Source: Rhizobiaceae bacterium (GTDB taxonomy: Bacteria > Pseudomonadota > Alphaproteobacteria > Rhizobiales > Rhizobiaceae). Taken from it: 64,000 nucleotides of DNA. This document shows, piece after piece, positions 43,695-53,438 of this stretch (positions are counted from its first letter, which is position 1; every line of letters begins with the position of its first letter). The stretch is from NCBI GenBank assembly GCA_017640615.1, contig JAEPQK010000005.1, forward strand, positions 124,001 through 188,000. Direction: 5' to 3'. Both the position numbers and the translations under genes were made by a program. The notes below the pieces were generated by a model, which made no database searches, was not told where the DNA came from, and saw only the letters and a program-made list of their open reading frames with translations.

Positions 43695-44684
43695 ATGAAG
43701 AGATTAGTTCTTAGCCTTATGGCTGCTGCCGCGATGACCGTCACGGCATATGCGGAGGAAATCGCTCCTGCGCTGCTGTTCGATCTTGGCGGCAAGTTCG
43801 ACAAGTCCTTCAACGAAGCGTCTTACAATGGCGCGCAGAAATTTACTGAAGAGACCGGCATCGAATATGTCGAGTTCGAGATTTCGAACGACGCCCAGCG
43901 CGAACAGGCGCTGCTGCGCTTCGCCGAGGATGGCCGCAATCCGATCGTGATGGCTGGTTTCTCCTGGGCCGCCGCACTTGAGAAAGTGGCTGCGGAATTC
44001 CCGGACACCGATTTCGCGATTATCGACATGGTCGTTGACCTGCCGAACGTGCGCTCGGTCGTCTACAACGAGCATGAAGGCTCCTACCTCGTTGGCATCC
44101 TCGCTGCGATGGCTTCCGATTCCAAGAAGGTCGGTTTCGTCGGCGGCATGGACATTCCGCTGATCCGCAAATTCGCTTGCGGCTATGTCGGCGGCGCCAA
44201 GGCTGCAGGGGCAACTGACGTGTTCCAGAACATGACCGGCGATACGCCGGCTGCATGGAACGACCCGACCAAGGGCGGCGAGATCACCAAGTCGCAGATG
44301 TCACAGGGCGCGGACGTTGTGTACGCGGCCGCCGGCGGCACCGGCGTGGGCGTGCTTCAGGCAGCTGCCGACGCAGACAATCTCGGCATCGGCGTCGACT
44401 CGAACCAGAACTACCTGCATCCGGGCAAGGTTCTGACCTCGATGCTTAAGCGCGTCGATCTGGCCGTTTATGACGCGTTCATGGACGCCAAGAACGGCGA
44501 GTTCACCGCTGGCTTCAACGTTCTCGGCCTGGCTGAGGACGGCGTTGGTTATGCGGTCGACGAGCACAACGAAGCTCTGATCACCGACGAGATGAAGGCC
44601 GCCGTCGAAGAGGCGAAGGCGAAGATCGTCGCTGGCGACATCACCGTTCACGACTACATGTCCGACAACAACTGCCCCTACTAA
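43695..44684 (+). CDS. BMP family (Med/PnrA-like) ABC transporter substrate-binding protein
   Basis: A 329-residue nucleoside-type periplasmic receptor. Signal peptide MKRLVLSLMAAAAMTVTAYA, then LLFDLGGKFDKSFNEASYNG, the BMP-family opening with the base-binding Asp/Phe. KKVGFVGGMDIPLIRKFACGY and VVYAAAGGTGVGVLQAA are family hallmarks; there is no lipobox. It most likely serves the ATPase and two permeases at 47011-50652, although three unrelated genes lie between. ATG 43695 is nine bases after AGGGTG; the GTG at 43686 is too close. Strong terminator behind it. Confidence 0.9.
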   Translation: MKRLVLSLMAAAAMTVTAYAEEIAPALLFDLGGKFDKSFNEASYNGAQKFTEETGIEYVEFEISNDAQREQALLRFAEDGRNPIVMAGFSWAAALEKVAAEFPDTDFAIIDMVVDLPNVRSVVYNEHEGSYLVGILAAMASDSKKVGFVGGMDIPLIRKFACGYVGGAKAAGATDVFQNMTGDTPAAWNDPTKGGEITKSQMSQGADVVYAAAGGTGVGVLQAAADADNLGIGVDSNQNYLHPGKVLTSMLKRVDLAVYDAFMDAKNGEFTAGFNVLGLAEDGVGYAVDEHNEALITDEMKAAVEEAKAKIVAGDITVHDYMSDNNCPY

Positions 44685-44704
44685 TCGGGTAGCATAAGTT
44701 CTGC

Positions 44705-44737
44705 AGGCCGCCGGGTTCGCCCGGCGGCCTTTCTCTT
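44705..44737 (+). terminator. Intrinsic terminator of the BMP gene
   Basis: Perfect 11-bp GC-rich stem AGGCCGCCGGG (44705-44715) with CCCGGCGGCCT (44720-44730), TTCG tetraloop, followed by TTTCTCTTT (44729-44737). It isolates the binding-protein gene from the genes that follow. Confidence 0.88.
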
Positions 44738-44897
44738 TGGAACAACGATTCTCGCGCCTTGGCGATTGGCGGCGGCTGTTGGGACTGGACTACGGTTGCG
44801 CGTGATTCCGGGGCCCTTTGAGGCGCGCAATGGTTCGCACATCTGAAACGTCGTCGCGGGACATCTATGCTGTCCGAAGGGCACCATGAACGGCACA

Positions 44898-44950
44898 ACG
44901 ACCCCATCCTGAGGCGCTTTGCGAAGCAAAGCCTCGAAGGACGCACCATC
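44898..44950. repeat. Probable dispersed intergenic hairpin element
   Basis: Contains GAGGCGCTTTGC (44911-44922), GAA, then GCAAAGCCTC (44926-44935), a near-perfect hairpin flanked by CATCCT on the left and CGAAGGACG on the right. The CATCCTGAGG...CCTCGAAGG frame matches short palindromic repeats I recall scattered in Hyphomicrobiales genomes. Only one copy is in this window. Confidence 0.5.
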
Positions 44951-44975
44951 TGATTGAAACAGGCGGTATTCGCAC

Positions 44976-46157
44976 ATGACCGGCAAAACGAGGCGCCTCG
45001 CCGCTATTTCCATGCTGCTGATCGCTGGCATCCTGGCCGGCACGCAGCTCGGCAAGATCGCGCCACTGATTGGCTGGTATCGCGATGACGCCGGCATGTC
45101 GCTGGTCGCCATCGGCTGGCTGACAGCGCTGCTCGGCCTGTTCGTGGCTCTTGCTTCGCTGCCGGCGTCTTTCGTGATCAGTCGCGCCGGCCTGTTTCGC
45201 TCATTCGTGCTGTCGGCCGTCCTGCTATTTGTTGGCGGTGTCGGCATCGCTGTGTTTGAGAGCCCGACGCTGGTGCTTGCCGCGCGGTTGGTCGAGGCGC
45301 TCGGTTACCTGCCGCTGGTCATCGCCACGCCGGCGCTGGTCAGCGCTTTGGCGCCGGCCGACTTCAAGGCCCCGGCTCTGGCGATCTGGGGCGGCTTCGT
45401 GCCGATTGGTTTCGCCATTGCCGATTTTCTCGCATTGGGCGTCGTGCCGGCCTTTGGCGAGCGCGCCTTTCTGGGGGTGGCAGTGGTGGCGTTCGGCGCC
45501 TCCAGCCTGCTCGCCATCCTTTTGGCATGGGCGCTCGATCCAGTTGACGAGCCGCCCCGGTCGCAGCGCCAGCCGCCGGTTCTGGCCACGGCGTCGATGG
45601 ACGTTCTGCTCGTCGCAGCCGCCTTCGGCGTTTACGTCACCTTGTCGATCGCCTTCTTTGCCTTCCTGCCGGAATTCATCCAGTCAGGCCGTTCGGATCT
45701 GGCGCTTGCAGCCGGCGTCATCGCGCTCATCGTGCCGGTCGGCAACATCTTCACCGGCTACGTGATGAAAGGTCGCCGCGCCCGCTTCGCCATGCTTTTG
45801 TGCATTGCCGGCTTTCTTGGAACGGCCGTTTCGGCTCTGCCCATGTTCACGCCAAGCGGCGCGGTCGTGGCTACGACAGCCGCGGTCATCTACGCTGTCG
45901 CAAGCGGCGTGATCGCCTCGACGCTCTTCGCCAGCGTGCCCTTCATCGTGCCCGTCGGTGGCTCTGTATCGGTGGCGATAGGCATTATCGCGCAGGCGGG
46001 CGGCATCACGACTGTCATCGCGCCGCCCATCGCGGGTTACATCATCGAGCGTTTCGGATTTAACGGTCTGGGCTGGTTTCTGGCGCTGGCAGCGCTGCTC
46101 GGCCCTGTTCTGTTGATGCCGCTGGTGCGGCGTGGACGGACCGGCCGCATCGACTGA
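44976..46157 (+). CDS. MFS transporter
   Basis: A 393-residue carrier with 12 predicted membrane segments and two six-helix halves. The first half has GQLGKIAPLIGWYRDD-like entry (here GTQLGKIAPL) and LVEALGYLPLVIATPALVSALAP; the linker between halves (ALDPVDEPPRSQRQPPVL) is cytoplasmic. Substrate unknown. It lies between the BMP receptor and its presumed transporter genes, so a nucleoside or base substrate is possible but not supported by any motif I can see. Confidence 0.85.
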   Translation: MTGKTRRLAAISMLLIAGILAGTQLGKIAPLIGWYRDDAGMSLVAIGWLTALLGLFVALASLPASFVISRAGLFRSFVLSAVLLFVGGVGIAVFESPTLVLAARLVEALGYLPLVIATPALVSALAPADFKAPALAIWGGFVPIGFAIADFLALGVVPAFGERAFLGVAVVAFGASSLLAILLAWALDPVDEPPRSQRQPPVLATASMDVLLVAAAFGVYVTLSIAFFAFLPEFIQSGRSDLALAAGVIALIVPVGNIFTGYVMKGRRARFAMLLCIAGFLGTAVSALPMFTPSGAVVATTAAVIYAVASGVIASTLFASVPFIVPVGGSVSVAIGIIAQAGGITTVIAPPIAGYIIERFGFNGLGWFLALAALLGPVLLMPLVRRGRTGRID

Positions 46158-46169
46158 AGGCCAGCCGCT

Positions 46170-46382
46170 TCAATAATGCGGCGGTTTGGTCACCGGCGTT
46201 TCCGGTGCCGTCTGTTCCTCAAGCACCAGGAAGCGCTCGGTCAGAGCGTCCAGCTTCTTGCGCATTTTCTCCGTCAGCGACCATTGTTCGCTGAGCTGTT
46301 CCGAGAGCTCCGCGATAGTGCGCTCCTGTTCCGCGACCAGCATTTCCAGTCGGATGATGCGCTCATCAGTATCCTGCGTCAT
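46170..46382 (-). CDS. slyX: SlyX family protein
   Basis: A 70-residue coiled-coil protein: IIRLEMLVAEQERTIAELSEQLSEQWSLTEKMRKKLDALTERF, ending PETPVTKPPHY, the conserved SlyX C-terminus. Function in the cell is unknown despite wide conservation. Its ATG overlaps the upstream thioesterase stop (ATGA), so it is the second gene of a two-gene operon. Confidence 0.9.
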   Translation of the reverse strand: MTQDTDERIIRLEMLVAEQERTIAELSEQLSEQWSLTEKMRKKLDALTERFLVLEEQTAPETPVTKPPHY

Positions 46383-46825
46383 CGCACCAACCCTTCAAGT
46401 GCTGCCCGCAGCCGCTCATTGAGCGGTTTCGGCCGCCGCGTCTGCCGGTCGACATAAACATGCACGAAAAACCCCTCGGCCGCCGCGCTCTCCTCGTCAT
46501 TGCGGAACAGGCCGACCTCGTAACGCACGGACGACCCGCCAAGCCGCGCCACCCGAATGCCCGCATGAACCACATCGGGAAACACGATTTCGGCGTGGTA
46601 GCGGCAGCCGGTTTCCACCACGAGCCCGATCTGGTCGCTGGCCTGTATATCGAGCACACCCTCGCCGACGAGCCAGCCATTTACCGCCGTGTCGAACAGC
46701 GAATAGTGGACCACATTGTTCATGTGGCCATAAACGTCATTGTCCATCCAGCGGGTGGTGATCTGGCGGAATACGGCATAGTCGCCCCGTTTGGCGGGCG
46801 GATTGCGTGTCGGGTTGTTGTTCAA
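46379..46825 (-). CDS. Acyl-CoA thioesterase, hotdog fold (4HBT family)
   Basis: A 148-residue 4-hydroxybenzoyl-CoA-thioesterase-like enzyme. The active-site pattern RWMDNDVYGHMNNVVHYSLFDTAVN contains the catalytic Asp and the GHMNN helix start. It would hydrolyse acyl-CoA esters; chain preference unknown. ATG 46825. Coupled to slyX by a four-base overlap. Confidence 0.9.
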   Translation of the reverse strand: MNNNPTRNPPAKRGDYAVFRQITTRWMDNDVYGHMNNVVHYSLFDTAVNGWLVGEGVLDIQASDQIGLVVETGCRYHAEIVFPDVVHAGIRVARLGGSSVRYEVGLFRNDEESAAAEGFFVHVYVDRQTRRPKPLNERLRAALEGLVR

Positions 46826-47010
46826 TGCTTGCGTGGCCGTCTTGTTTTGCTCACAGCGGAAATTGACAAGCGTCGCTGCTTTTGTCGAGACTGGACGCGG
46901 CGCCGGTTTGTCCGTGGGGTAATTGGCAGCCGGGGACCGCCATGATAGTCCTCTTGACCAAATGATAAAAAATCGCCGCTCGACGGCGAATAACAGAGTG
47001 GGAACGGGCG

Positions 47011-48543
47011 ATGGCGGAAGCCGCGATCGAGCTTGTCGGCATCAACAAGAGTTTCGGCGCGGTCCATGCCAACCGCGATATCGACCTTAAGGTTCACCGT
47101 GGCACCATCCACGGCATCATCGGCGAAAACGGCGCCGGCAAATCGACCCTGATGTCGATCCTCTATGGCTTCTACCAGGCCGACAGCGGCTCCATCAGCG
47201 TCAATGGCAAGCCAACCACCATCGACACGCCCAACGATGCGATCGCCGCCGGCATCGGTATGGTCCACCAGCACTTCATGCTGGTCGAGAACTTCACCGT
47301 CCTGGAAAACGTGATCCTCGGCGCGGAAGGCGAGCCGCTCCTCAACACTTCGATCGCCAAGGCGCGATCCGAGCTGCAGCGGCTGGAGCGCGATTACGGT
47401 CTGGAAGTCGATCCCGACGCTGTTATCGAGCAATTGCCCGTCGGCCTGCAGCAGAGGGTCGAAATTCTGAAGGCCCTTTACCGCGGCGCCGACATCCTCA
47501 TTCTGGACGAACCCACCGGCGTGCTTACGCCGGCTGAGGCCGACCACCTGTTCCGCATTCTCGCCCAGCTCAAGGATGAGGGCAAAACCGTCGTTCTGAT
47601 CACGCACAAGCTGCGCGAGATCATGGCCATCACCGACGCCGTCTCGGTTATGCGGCAGGGCGAAATGGTCGCCACGCGCAAAACCTCTGAAACCACCGTC
47701 GAGGAACTCGCGGAGCTCATGGTCGGGCGTCGCGTTCTCCTGCGCGTGGAAAAGGGCGATGCGAACCCGGGCGACGTCAAACTCGCCGTGCGCAACCTCA
47801 CTGTGCGGGATTCGCGCGGCGTCACCATGGTCGACAATGTATCGTTCGACGTGCGCGCCGGCGAGATCGTCGGCATTGCCGGCGTCGCAGGCAACGGTCA
47901 GTCGGAGCTGATCGAGTCCATTTCCGGCATCCGCCGCGCGCTCTCCGGCGAAGTTACGCTCGACGGCTCTCCTATCGACGTGACGGGCACGGCCGATCCG
48001 GGTGAACTGCGCGAGCGCGGAATGGCGCATGTGCCGGAGGACCGGCACCATGTCGGCCTCGTGCTCCAGTTCGAGGAGAACGAAAACTCGATCCTCGGCT
48101 ATCACGACAAGCCGCAATATCTGAGCGGACCGCTGCTCAATCGCGATGCCATTGTCGCCGACGCAAAAGACAAGATCGAGAAATACGATATCCGCCCCGG
48201 CAACCCGATGCTGAAAACCGCCAACTTCTCCGGCGGCAATCAGCAGAAGATCGTGCTCGCGCGCGAAATGGACGCCGACCCTGGCGTGCTGATCGTCGGA
48301 CAGCCGACGCGCGGCGTCGATGTCGGCGCGATCGAGTTCATCCACAAACGCCTGATCGACATGCGCGACCAGGGCAAGGCCGTGCTGCTTATTTCGGTGG
48401 AGCTGGACGAAATCCGCTCCCTCTCCGACCGCATATTGGTGATGTTTGACGGCCGCATCGTCGGCGAACGTGGCCCCGACGCCACGGAAGGCGAACTCGG
48501 CCTGCTGATGGCCGGCGTTGAATCGAAGGAAGCAGCCGAATGA
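47011..48543 (+). CDS. Nucleoside-type ABC transporter ATP-binding protein (two ABC domains)
   Basis: A 510-residue tandem ATPase of the RbsA/NupA type. Domain 1: Walker [14 protein letters not shown]-loop MVHQHF, a degenerate signature ([11 protein letters not shown]) and Walker [14 protein letters not shown]. Domain 2: a degenerate Walker A without Lys ([13 protein letters not shown]), signature [15 protein letters not shown] and [14 protein letters not shown]. Such asymmetry is normal in BMP-linked transporters. It energises nucleoside import with the two permeases that follow; first gene of the ATPase-permease-permease-cdd-pnp operon. Confidence 0.93.
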   Translation: MAEAAIELVGINKSFGAVHANRDIDLKVHRGTIHGIIGENGAGKSTLMSILYGFYQADSGSISVNGKPTTIDTPNDAIAAGIGMVHQHFMLVENFTVLENVILGAEGEPLLNTSIAKARSELQRLERDYGLEVDPDAVIEQLPVGLQQRVEILKALYRGADILILDEPTGVLTPAEADHLFRILAQLKDEGKTVVLITHKLREIMAITDAVSVMRQGEMVATRKTSETTVEELAELMVGRRVLLRVEKGDANPGDVKLAVRNLTVRDSRGVTMVDNVSFDVRAGEIVGIAGVAGNGQSELIESISGIRRALSGEVTLDGSPIDVTGTADPGELRERGMAHVPEDRHHVGLVLQFEENENSILGYHDKPQYLSGPLLNRDAIVADAKDKIEKYDIRPGNPMLKTANFSGGNQQKIVLAREMDADPGVLIVGQPTRGVDVGAIEFIHKRLIDMRDQGKAVLLISVELDEIRSLSDRILVMFDGRIVGERGPDATEGELGLLMAGVESKEAAE

Positions 48544-49679
48544 GTGCGCCTTACGCAAAGCTGCCCGGCTGGGCCGATTACGGGCTGATCCCGGTCATCA
48601 ACCTGCTCGTTGCGTTTCTTGTTGCCGGCCTGGTGGTCATGCTGGTTGGCGAGAACCCGCTGCGCGCTGCCGGCATTCTGGTTGAGGGCGCATTCGGCCG
48701 CGGCCAGTCGATCGCCTACACGCTGTACTATGCAACGAGCTTCATATTCACCGGGCTGGCTGTTGCGGTCGCTTTTCATTGCGGCCTGTTCAACATTGGC
48801 GGCGAGGGGCAAGCCTACATCGCCGGCGTTGGCGTTGCGGTGGTGTGTCTCACGCTCGATGGCGTGTTTCCGTGGTGGATCAACTTTCCGCTGGCGATCC
48901 TCGGCGCGGGCGCGGTTGGTGCGTTCTGGGCTTTCATTCCCGGAATATTGCAGGCCAAACGCGGCTCCCACATCGTCATTACCACCATCATGTTCAACTT
49001 CATCGCCGCCAGCGTGATGGTCTATCTGCTGGTCGACGTCATCAAACCGGCCGGCTCGATGGCGCCGCAAACCCGCACCTTCCTGGAAGGCGCGCAACTG
49101 CCCAAGCTCAACTGGGTCATCGAGATGCTCGGCCTACCGATCCGCTCGTCGCCCTTCAACATCACCTTCCTGCTGGCGTTGGTCTGCGCCTGGCTTGTCT
49201 GGCTGCTGATCTGGCGCACGCGGCTGGGTTATGAAATCCGCACGCAGGGCCACAGCCCCAAGGCCGCGCGTTATGCCGGCATTGGCGAAGCGCGCATCAT
49301 CGTGATCACCATGATCATCTCCGGCGCACTCGCCGGCATGATGGCGCTCAACCCGATCATGGGCGACCAGCATCGCGTGCAGCTCGATTTCGTCACCGGT
49401 GCCGGTTTCGTCGGCATCGCGGTGGCGCTGATGGGCCGTTCGCACCCGGTCGGTATCATCCCGGCCGCCATCCTGTTCGGCGCGCTCTATCAGGGCGGCG
49501 CTGAGCTTTCATTCGAGATACCGACCATCAGCCGCGACATGATCGTGATCATCCAGGGTCTGGTCATCCTGTTTGCGGGCGCGCTTGAGCATATGTTCCG
49601 CCCGCAGATTCAGACGATATTCGCAACGCTGCGACCGCGATCGTCCGGGGTCGAGGCACCGAGCGGTGAGGGCGCCTGA
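48540..49679 (+). CDS. Nucleoside ABC transporter permease 1
   Basis: A 379-residue inner-membrane protein of the BPD_transp_2 family with about 9-10 membrane segments. Characteristic stretches are [27 protein letters not shown] and [23 protein letters not shown], the coupling-helix region. Overlaps the ATPase gene by four bases (ATGA). Forms the channel with the next permease. Confidence 0.93.
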   Translation: MSAPYAKLPGWADYGLIPVINLLVAFLVAGLVVMLVGENPLRAAGILVEGAFGRGQSIAYTLYYATSFIFTGLAVAVAFHCGLFNIGGEGQAYIAGVGVAVVCLTLDGVFPWWINFPLAILGAGAVGAFWAFIPGILQAKRGSHIVITTIMFNFIAASVMVYLLVDVIKPAGSMAPQTRTFLEGAQLPKLNWVIEMLGLPIRSSPFNITFLLALVCAWLVWLLIWRTRLGYEIRTQGHSPKAARYAGIGEARIIVITMIISGALAGMMALNPIMGDQHRVQLDFVTGAGFVGIAVALMGRSHPVGIIPAAILFGALYQGGAELSFEIPTISRDMIVIIQGLVILFAGALEHMFRPQIQTIFATLRPRSSGVEAPSGEGA

Positions 49680-49680
49680 C

Positions 49681-50652
49681 ATGGAGTTCTTCACCACCAT
49701 CGTCCAGATACTGGATTCCACCGTCCGCCTGTCCGTGCCGCTGCTGCTTGCCTGTCTCGCAGGGCTCTATTCCGAACGCTCCGGCATTTTCGATATCGGC
49801 CTTGAGGGCAAGATGCTGGCCGGCGCATTCGCCGCCGGCGCGGCCGCCGCTGTCATGGGCTCGGCCTGGGCCGGCCTCGCCATGGCGGTGCTTATCTCAG
49901 TCGGCCTCGCGCTGGTGCATGGCTTTGCCTCGATCACTCACCGCGGCAACCAGATCGTGTCGGGCGTGGCGATCAATTTCGTGGCCGCCGGCTCCACCAT
50001 CATCCTCGGCCAGGCCTGGTTCAGCCAGGGCGGGCGCACGCCATCGCTTGCGGCCGAAGGCCGGTTCGGCGCGGTCAACCTGCCATTCGCCGACGCGGTG
50101 GCCGATGTCCCGATCGTAGGTCAGATTTACTCCGAGCTTCTGTCCGGCCATTCCTTGCTTGTCTATTTCGCCTTCGCGATGGTGCCCTTTACCTGGTGGG
50201 TGCTTTTCCGCACCCGATTCGGGCTCAGGCTGCGGGCTGTCGGCGAAAACCCGGCAGCGGTGGACACCGCCGGCATATCGGTCGCCTGGCTTCGCTATCG
50301 CGCCGTCATCTGCACCGGCATTCTGTGCGGCTTTGCCGGCGCCTATCTGGCACTCGCCATGAATGCCGGCTTTGTGAAGGACATGACTGCAGGCCGTGGC
50401 TTCATCGCACTCGCCGCGCTCATCTTCGCCAAATGGCGTCCGGTACCGGCGATGATGGCCTGCCTGCTCTTCGGCTTCCTCGATGCCGCTGCCATCCGCC
50501 TCGGCGGTTCGCCGCTGCCGATTGTGGGGCGCGTGCCGGTTCAGTTCTTCCAGGCGCTGCCCTATGTGCTGACCGTGGTTCTGCTCGCCGGCTTCATCGG
50601 CAAGGCGATCCCGCCACGCGCCGGCGGCCAGCCTTATGTGAAAGAGAGATGA
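49681..50652 (+). CDS. Nucleoside ABC transporter permease 2
   Basis: A 323-residue permease, the second half of the channel: LACLAGLYSERSGIFDIGLEGKMLAGAF and RTRFGLRLRAVGENPAAVDTAGI mark the family and the coupling helix. The start at ATG 49681, one base after the previous stop, is preferred; upstream in-frame sequence lies inside the preceding gene. The gene ends just before a 91-base inverted-repeat element. Confidence 0.93.
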   Translation: MEFFTTIVQILDSTVRLSVPLLLACLAGLYSERSGIFDIGLEGKMLAGAFAAGAAAAVMGSAWAGLAMAVLISVGLALVHGFASITHRGNQIVSGVAINFVAAGSTIILGQAWFSQGGRTPSLAAEGRFGAVNLPFADAVADVPIVGQIYSELLSGHSLLVYFAFAMVPFTWWVLFRTRFGLRLRAVGENPAAVDTAGISVAWLRYRAVICTGILCGFAGAYLALAMNAGFVKDMTAGRGFIALAALIFAKWRPVPAMMACLLFGFLDAAAIRLGGSPLPIVGRVPVQFFQALPYVLTVVLLAGFIGKAIPPRAGGQPYVKER

Positions 50653-50657
50653 GACCT

Positions 50658-50748
50658 GTGAATGGCGAATGGCCAAATGGTGAATGGAGAATAGGAGCCA
50701 ACAACTCTCCTGGCCCGTTCCATTTACCATTCACTATTCACCATTCAC
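50658..50748. repeat. Inverted repeat built of degenerate GAATGGT units
   Basis: Left arm 50658-50694 is a run of GAATGG-like heptads (GTGAATGGCGAATGGCC...); right arm 50720-50748 is the reverse complement type (CCATTTACCATTCACTATTC...). The arms can pair over about 28 bases with several mismatches. It fills the whole spacer between the second permease and cdd. Confidence 0.75.
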
Positions 50749-50772
50749 CCCGCCGAGACGGAACCGCCACGC

Positions 50773-51165
50773 ATGTCCCATGACCTCTTCCTCGCCGCGC
50801 GCGAAGCGATGGCGAAGTGCCACGCGCCTTATTCGAAGTTTCCCGTCGGCGCGGCGATCCGCACCGAGGATGGTCGGGTTTTTGCCGGCGCCAATATCGA
50901 GAACGCCTCTTTCCCCGAAGGCTGGTGCGCGGAAACGACGGCGCTGTCGCATTATGTGATGGGCGGCGGCGGGCGCATCACCGAAATCGCGGTGGTGGCC
51001 GAGAAGATGGCGCGCATCACGCCTTGCGGCGGCTGCCGCCAGCGCCTTGCCGAATTTGCCGGCCCGGATGCGAAGCTGCATCTGTGCGACGACAAAGGCG
51101 TGGTCGAAACCATGCCGATGTCCGATATCCTGCCCCTCGGCTTTCAGGGAGAAACGCTGAAATGA
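50773..51165 (+). CDS. cdd: Cytidine deaminase
   Basis: Converts cytidine and deoxycytidine to uridine forms for salvage. 130 residues, the short homotetrameric type: zinc ligands are Cys in NIENASFPEGWCAETTAL (with the catalytic Glu) and the two Cys in PCGGCRQRLAEF; SKFPVGAAI precedes. Its stop overlaps the purine nucleoside phosphorylase ATG. Part of the nucleoside import/salvage operon. Confidence 0.95.
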   Translation: MSHDLFLAAREAMAKCHAPYSKFPVGAAIRTEDGRVFAGANIENASFPEGWCAETTALSHYVMGGGGRITEIAVVAEKMARITPCGGCRQRLAEFAGPDAKLHLCDDKGVVETMPMSDILPLGFQGETLK

Positions 51166-51965
51166 AGGAAGCGGAAGCCCGCCTCGTCGAGGCGCTCAAC
51201 GGCATCGCGGCGGATACCGCACTCGTGCTGGGCTCCGGCCTTGGCGGGCTGGTCGATGAGGTTGAAAACCTCGTGCGCGTTTCATATGCCGATCTGCCGG
51301 GTTTTCCGCAAAGTGGCGTGACGGGTCATGCCGGCGAGGTCGTTGCCGGTCATCTCGCCGGCGCGCCGGTGGTCATGCTGTCGGGCCGCGCGCATTATTA
51401 TGAGCACGGCAACGCTGCCGCCATGCGCCCCGCGCTCGAAGTGCTTTCCGGCATCGGCATCAAGAAGCTCATCCTCACCAATGCGGCCGGGTCGCTCGAA
51501 CCGGACATGGGTCCGGGCTCGGTTATGCTGATCGAAGACCACATCAACTTTTCCGGCACCAACCCGCTTTTCGGTGAACCGTCCGACAAGCGATTTGTCG
51601 GCCTGACCGAAGCCTATGATCCAGGCATTCGCGCTGCCCTCCAGAAGTCGGCGATGGAAACGGACACGGAGCTCTTCAAGGGCGTCTACATGTGGTTCTC
51701 CGGCCCCTCTTTCGAAACGCCAGCCGAAATCCGTATGGCGCGCGTCATGGGCGCGACGGCGGTCGGCATGTCGACAGTGCCGGAGGTCATCCTCGCCCGT
51801 TTTCTGGGCATGCGCGCCGCGGCCTGTTCGGTCATTACCAACCTTGCCGCGGGCATGACCGGCAGTGAGCTCTCGCATCAGGAAACGAAGGATATGGCTC
51901 CGCTGGGCGGCAAGCGCCTGGCGGCCATCCTGAAAGAATATTTCCGGGCAGGCGGCAATGCGTGA
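51162..51965 (+). CDS. Purine-nucleoside phosphorylase (trimeric, class II)
   Basis: Phosphorolysis of inosine and guanosine to base and ribose-1-phosphate. 267 residues with the trimeric-PNP marks: LVLGSGLGGLVDEV, the phosphate-binding GRAHYYEHG, TNAAGSLEPDMGPG, the base-site GPSFETPAEIRM and VGMSTVPEVILAR. ATG 51162 overlaps the cdd stop (ATGA). Equivalent to punA/xapA/deoD-type genes in other alphaproteobacterial salvage clusters. Confidence 0.93.
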   Translation: MKEAEARLVEALNGIAADTALVLGSGLGGLVDEVENLVRVSYADLPGFPQSGVTGHAGEVVAGHLAGAPVVMLSGRAHYYEHGNAAAMRPALEVLSGIGIKKLILTNAAGSLEPDMGPGSVMLIEDHINFSGTNPLFGEPSDKRFVGLTEAYDPGIRAALQKSAMETDTELFKGVYMWFSGPSFETPAEIRMARVMGATAVGMSTVPEVILARFLGMRAAACSVITNLAAGMTGSELSHQETKDMAPLGGKRLAAILKEYFRAGGNA

Positions 51966-51975
51966 CGCTGTTTTT

Positions 51976-52024
51976 CCCTCCCCGTCTCGGGGAGGGTGCC
52001 GAGCACAGCGAGGCGGGTGGGGCA
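51976..52024. repeat. Short palindromic intergenic element
   Basis: Perfect 9-bp hairpin CCCTCCCCG (51976-51984), TCT, CGGGGAGGG (51988-51996), followed by GTGCCGAGCACAGCGAGGC and GGGTGGGG. This layout matches a dispersed repeat class I recall in alphaproteobacteria. It lies between the phosphorylase and deoA genes and could also act as a transcript stabiliser. Confidence 0.55.
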
Positions 52025-52116
52025 GGTTCATGTCGCGCGCGACTTCCATGACCCCGCCCTTCCAATCGCTGGTGGCGATTATTCAACCTTCCCATGAAGG
52101 CGAGAGCGACTAACCC

Positions 52117-53433
52117 ATGCTCCCTCAGGAAATTATCCGCAAGAAGCGCGGCGGCGATCAGCTGAGCGACGAAGAGATCGGCGCATTCGTTGAAGGTCTC
52201 GCCAAAGGCACGTTCACCGAGGGCCAGGTGGCGGCGCTCGCCATGGCGATCTTCCTGAATGGCATGAAGCGTGACGAGGCGGTCGCGCTCACGCTCGCCA
52301 TGCGCGATTCCGGCGATGTGCTCGACTGGTCTGACCTTCCCGGCCCGGCAACTGACAAGCACTCCACCGGCGGTGTGGGCGACAATGTCTCGCTCATGTT
52401 GGCGCCAATCGTGGCCGCATGCGGCGCCTTCGTACCCATGATCTCCGGCCGTGGCCTCGGTCACACCGGCGGAACGCTGGACAAGATGGACTCGATCCCG
52501 GGCTACACCTCGCAGCCCGACAATGCGCTTTTCCGCAAGACGGTACGGGATGTCGGCTGCGCCATCATCGGCCAGACGGCCCGCCTCGCGCCTGCGGACA
52601 AACGCTTCTACGCGATCCGCGACGTGACCGGCACAGTGGAATCGATTCCGCTGATCACGGGTTCCATCCTGTCGAAAAAACTGGCAGCCGGCCTCGGTTC
52701 GCTGGTGCTCGATGTGAAATCCGGCAATGGCGCCTTCATGTCGACCGCGCGCGACGCCGGCAAGCTCGCCCGCAGCCTGGTCGAAACCGCCAACGGCGCC
52801 GGGCTGCCGACAACCGCCCTGATCACCGACATGAACGAACCGCTGGCGTCGGCCGCCGGCAACGCGGTGGAAGTCGCCAATGCGGTCGAGTTCCTTACCG
52901 GAAAGCGCGACAAGCGGCTGGAATCGGTCACGCTGGCGCTCGCAGCCGAAATGCTGATGCTCTCGGGCACCGCCACATCCCTGCACGAGGCCGCACTGGT
53001 AACGCGTAACGCACTCGACAGCGGCAAGGCCGCCGAAGTGTTCGGCCGCATGGTTTCCGCACTTGGCGGCCCCGCAGATTTCATGGAAAATCATACAAAG
53101 CATCTGCCGGGCGCAAAGGTCGAGCTCGCGGTCAGTGCTGACCGCGCAGGCTATATGTCGGCGGTTGAAACCCGCAATATCGGAATTGCTGTCGTGGCGA
53201 TGGGCGGCGGCCGCACAGATCCAGGCGCGGAGATCGACCACGCCGTCGGCATTACGCGGCTGCTGCCGGTGGGCTCCCGGATCAAGGCGGGCGAGGCACT
53301 GGCGCTCGTCCATGCGCGCTCGCAATCGCAAGCGGAGGAAGCTGCCGGTATTGTGCGTGAGGCATGTACGATATCGGAGGAAAAGCCGAACGTGCACCGC
53401 CCTGTCAGACGCCGTGTGGTCGCCGACGGTTAG
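52117..53433 (+). CDS. deoA: Thymidine phosphorylase
   Basis: Cleaves thymidine and deoxyuridine to base plus deoxyribose-1-phosphate. 438 residues with the full pattern: [16 protein letters not shown] at the start, the phosphate site [33 protein letters not shown], and the C-terminal domain [17 protein letters not shown]. Last gene on this strand of the salvage region, 151 bp after the purine nucleoside phosphorylase with a repeat in between. Confidence 0.96.
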   Translation: MLPQEIIRKKRGGDQLSDEEIGAFVEGLAKGTFTEGQVAALAMAIFLNGMKRDEAVALTLAMRDSGDVLDWSDLPGPATDKHSTGGVGDNVSLMLAPIVAACGAFVPMISGRGLGHTGGTLDKMDSIPGYTSQPDNALFRKTVRDVGCAIIGQTARLAPADKRFYAIRDVTGTVESIPLITGSILSKKLAAGLGSLVLDVKSGNGAFMSTARDAGKLARSLVETANGAGLPTTALITDMNEPLASAAGNAVEVANAVEFLTGKRDKRLESVTLALAAEMLMLSGTATSLHEAALVTRNALDSGKAAEVFGRMVSALGGPADFMENHTKHLPGAKVELAVSADRAGYMSAVETRNIGIAVVAMGGGRTDPGAEIDHAVGITRLLPVGSRIKAGEALALVHARSQSQAEEAAGIVREACTISEEKPNVHRPVRRRVVADG

Positions 53434-53438
53434 CGGAG

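Noticed and set aside
46822-48558. Long open frame (578 codons) on the minus strand
   Set aside because: It lies antisense to the nucleoside ATPase gene, has no recognisable domain and reflects GC-rich codon bias.
50817-51161. Upstream extension of the purine nucleoside phosphorylase frame
   Set aside because: It overlaps cdd in another frame; the ATG at 51162 with the ATGA overlap gives the normal family N-terminus.
51835-53397. Minus-strand frame of 520 codons
   Set aside because: Antisense to deoA, no protein-like motif, repetitive His/Arg composition typical of shadows.
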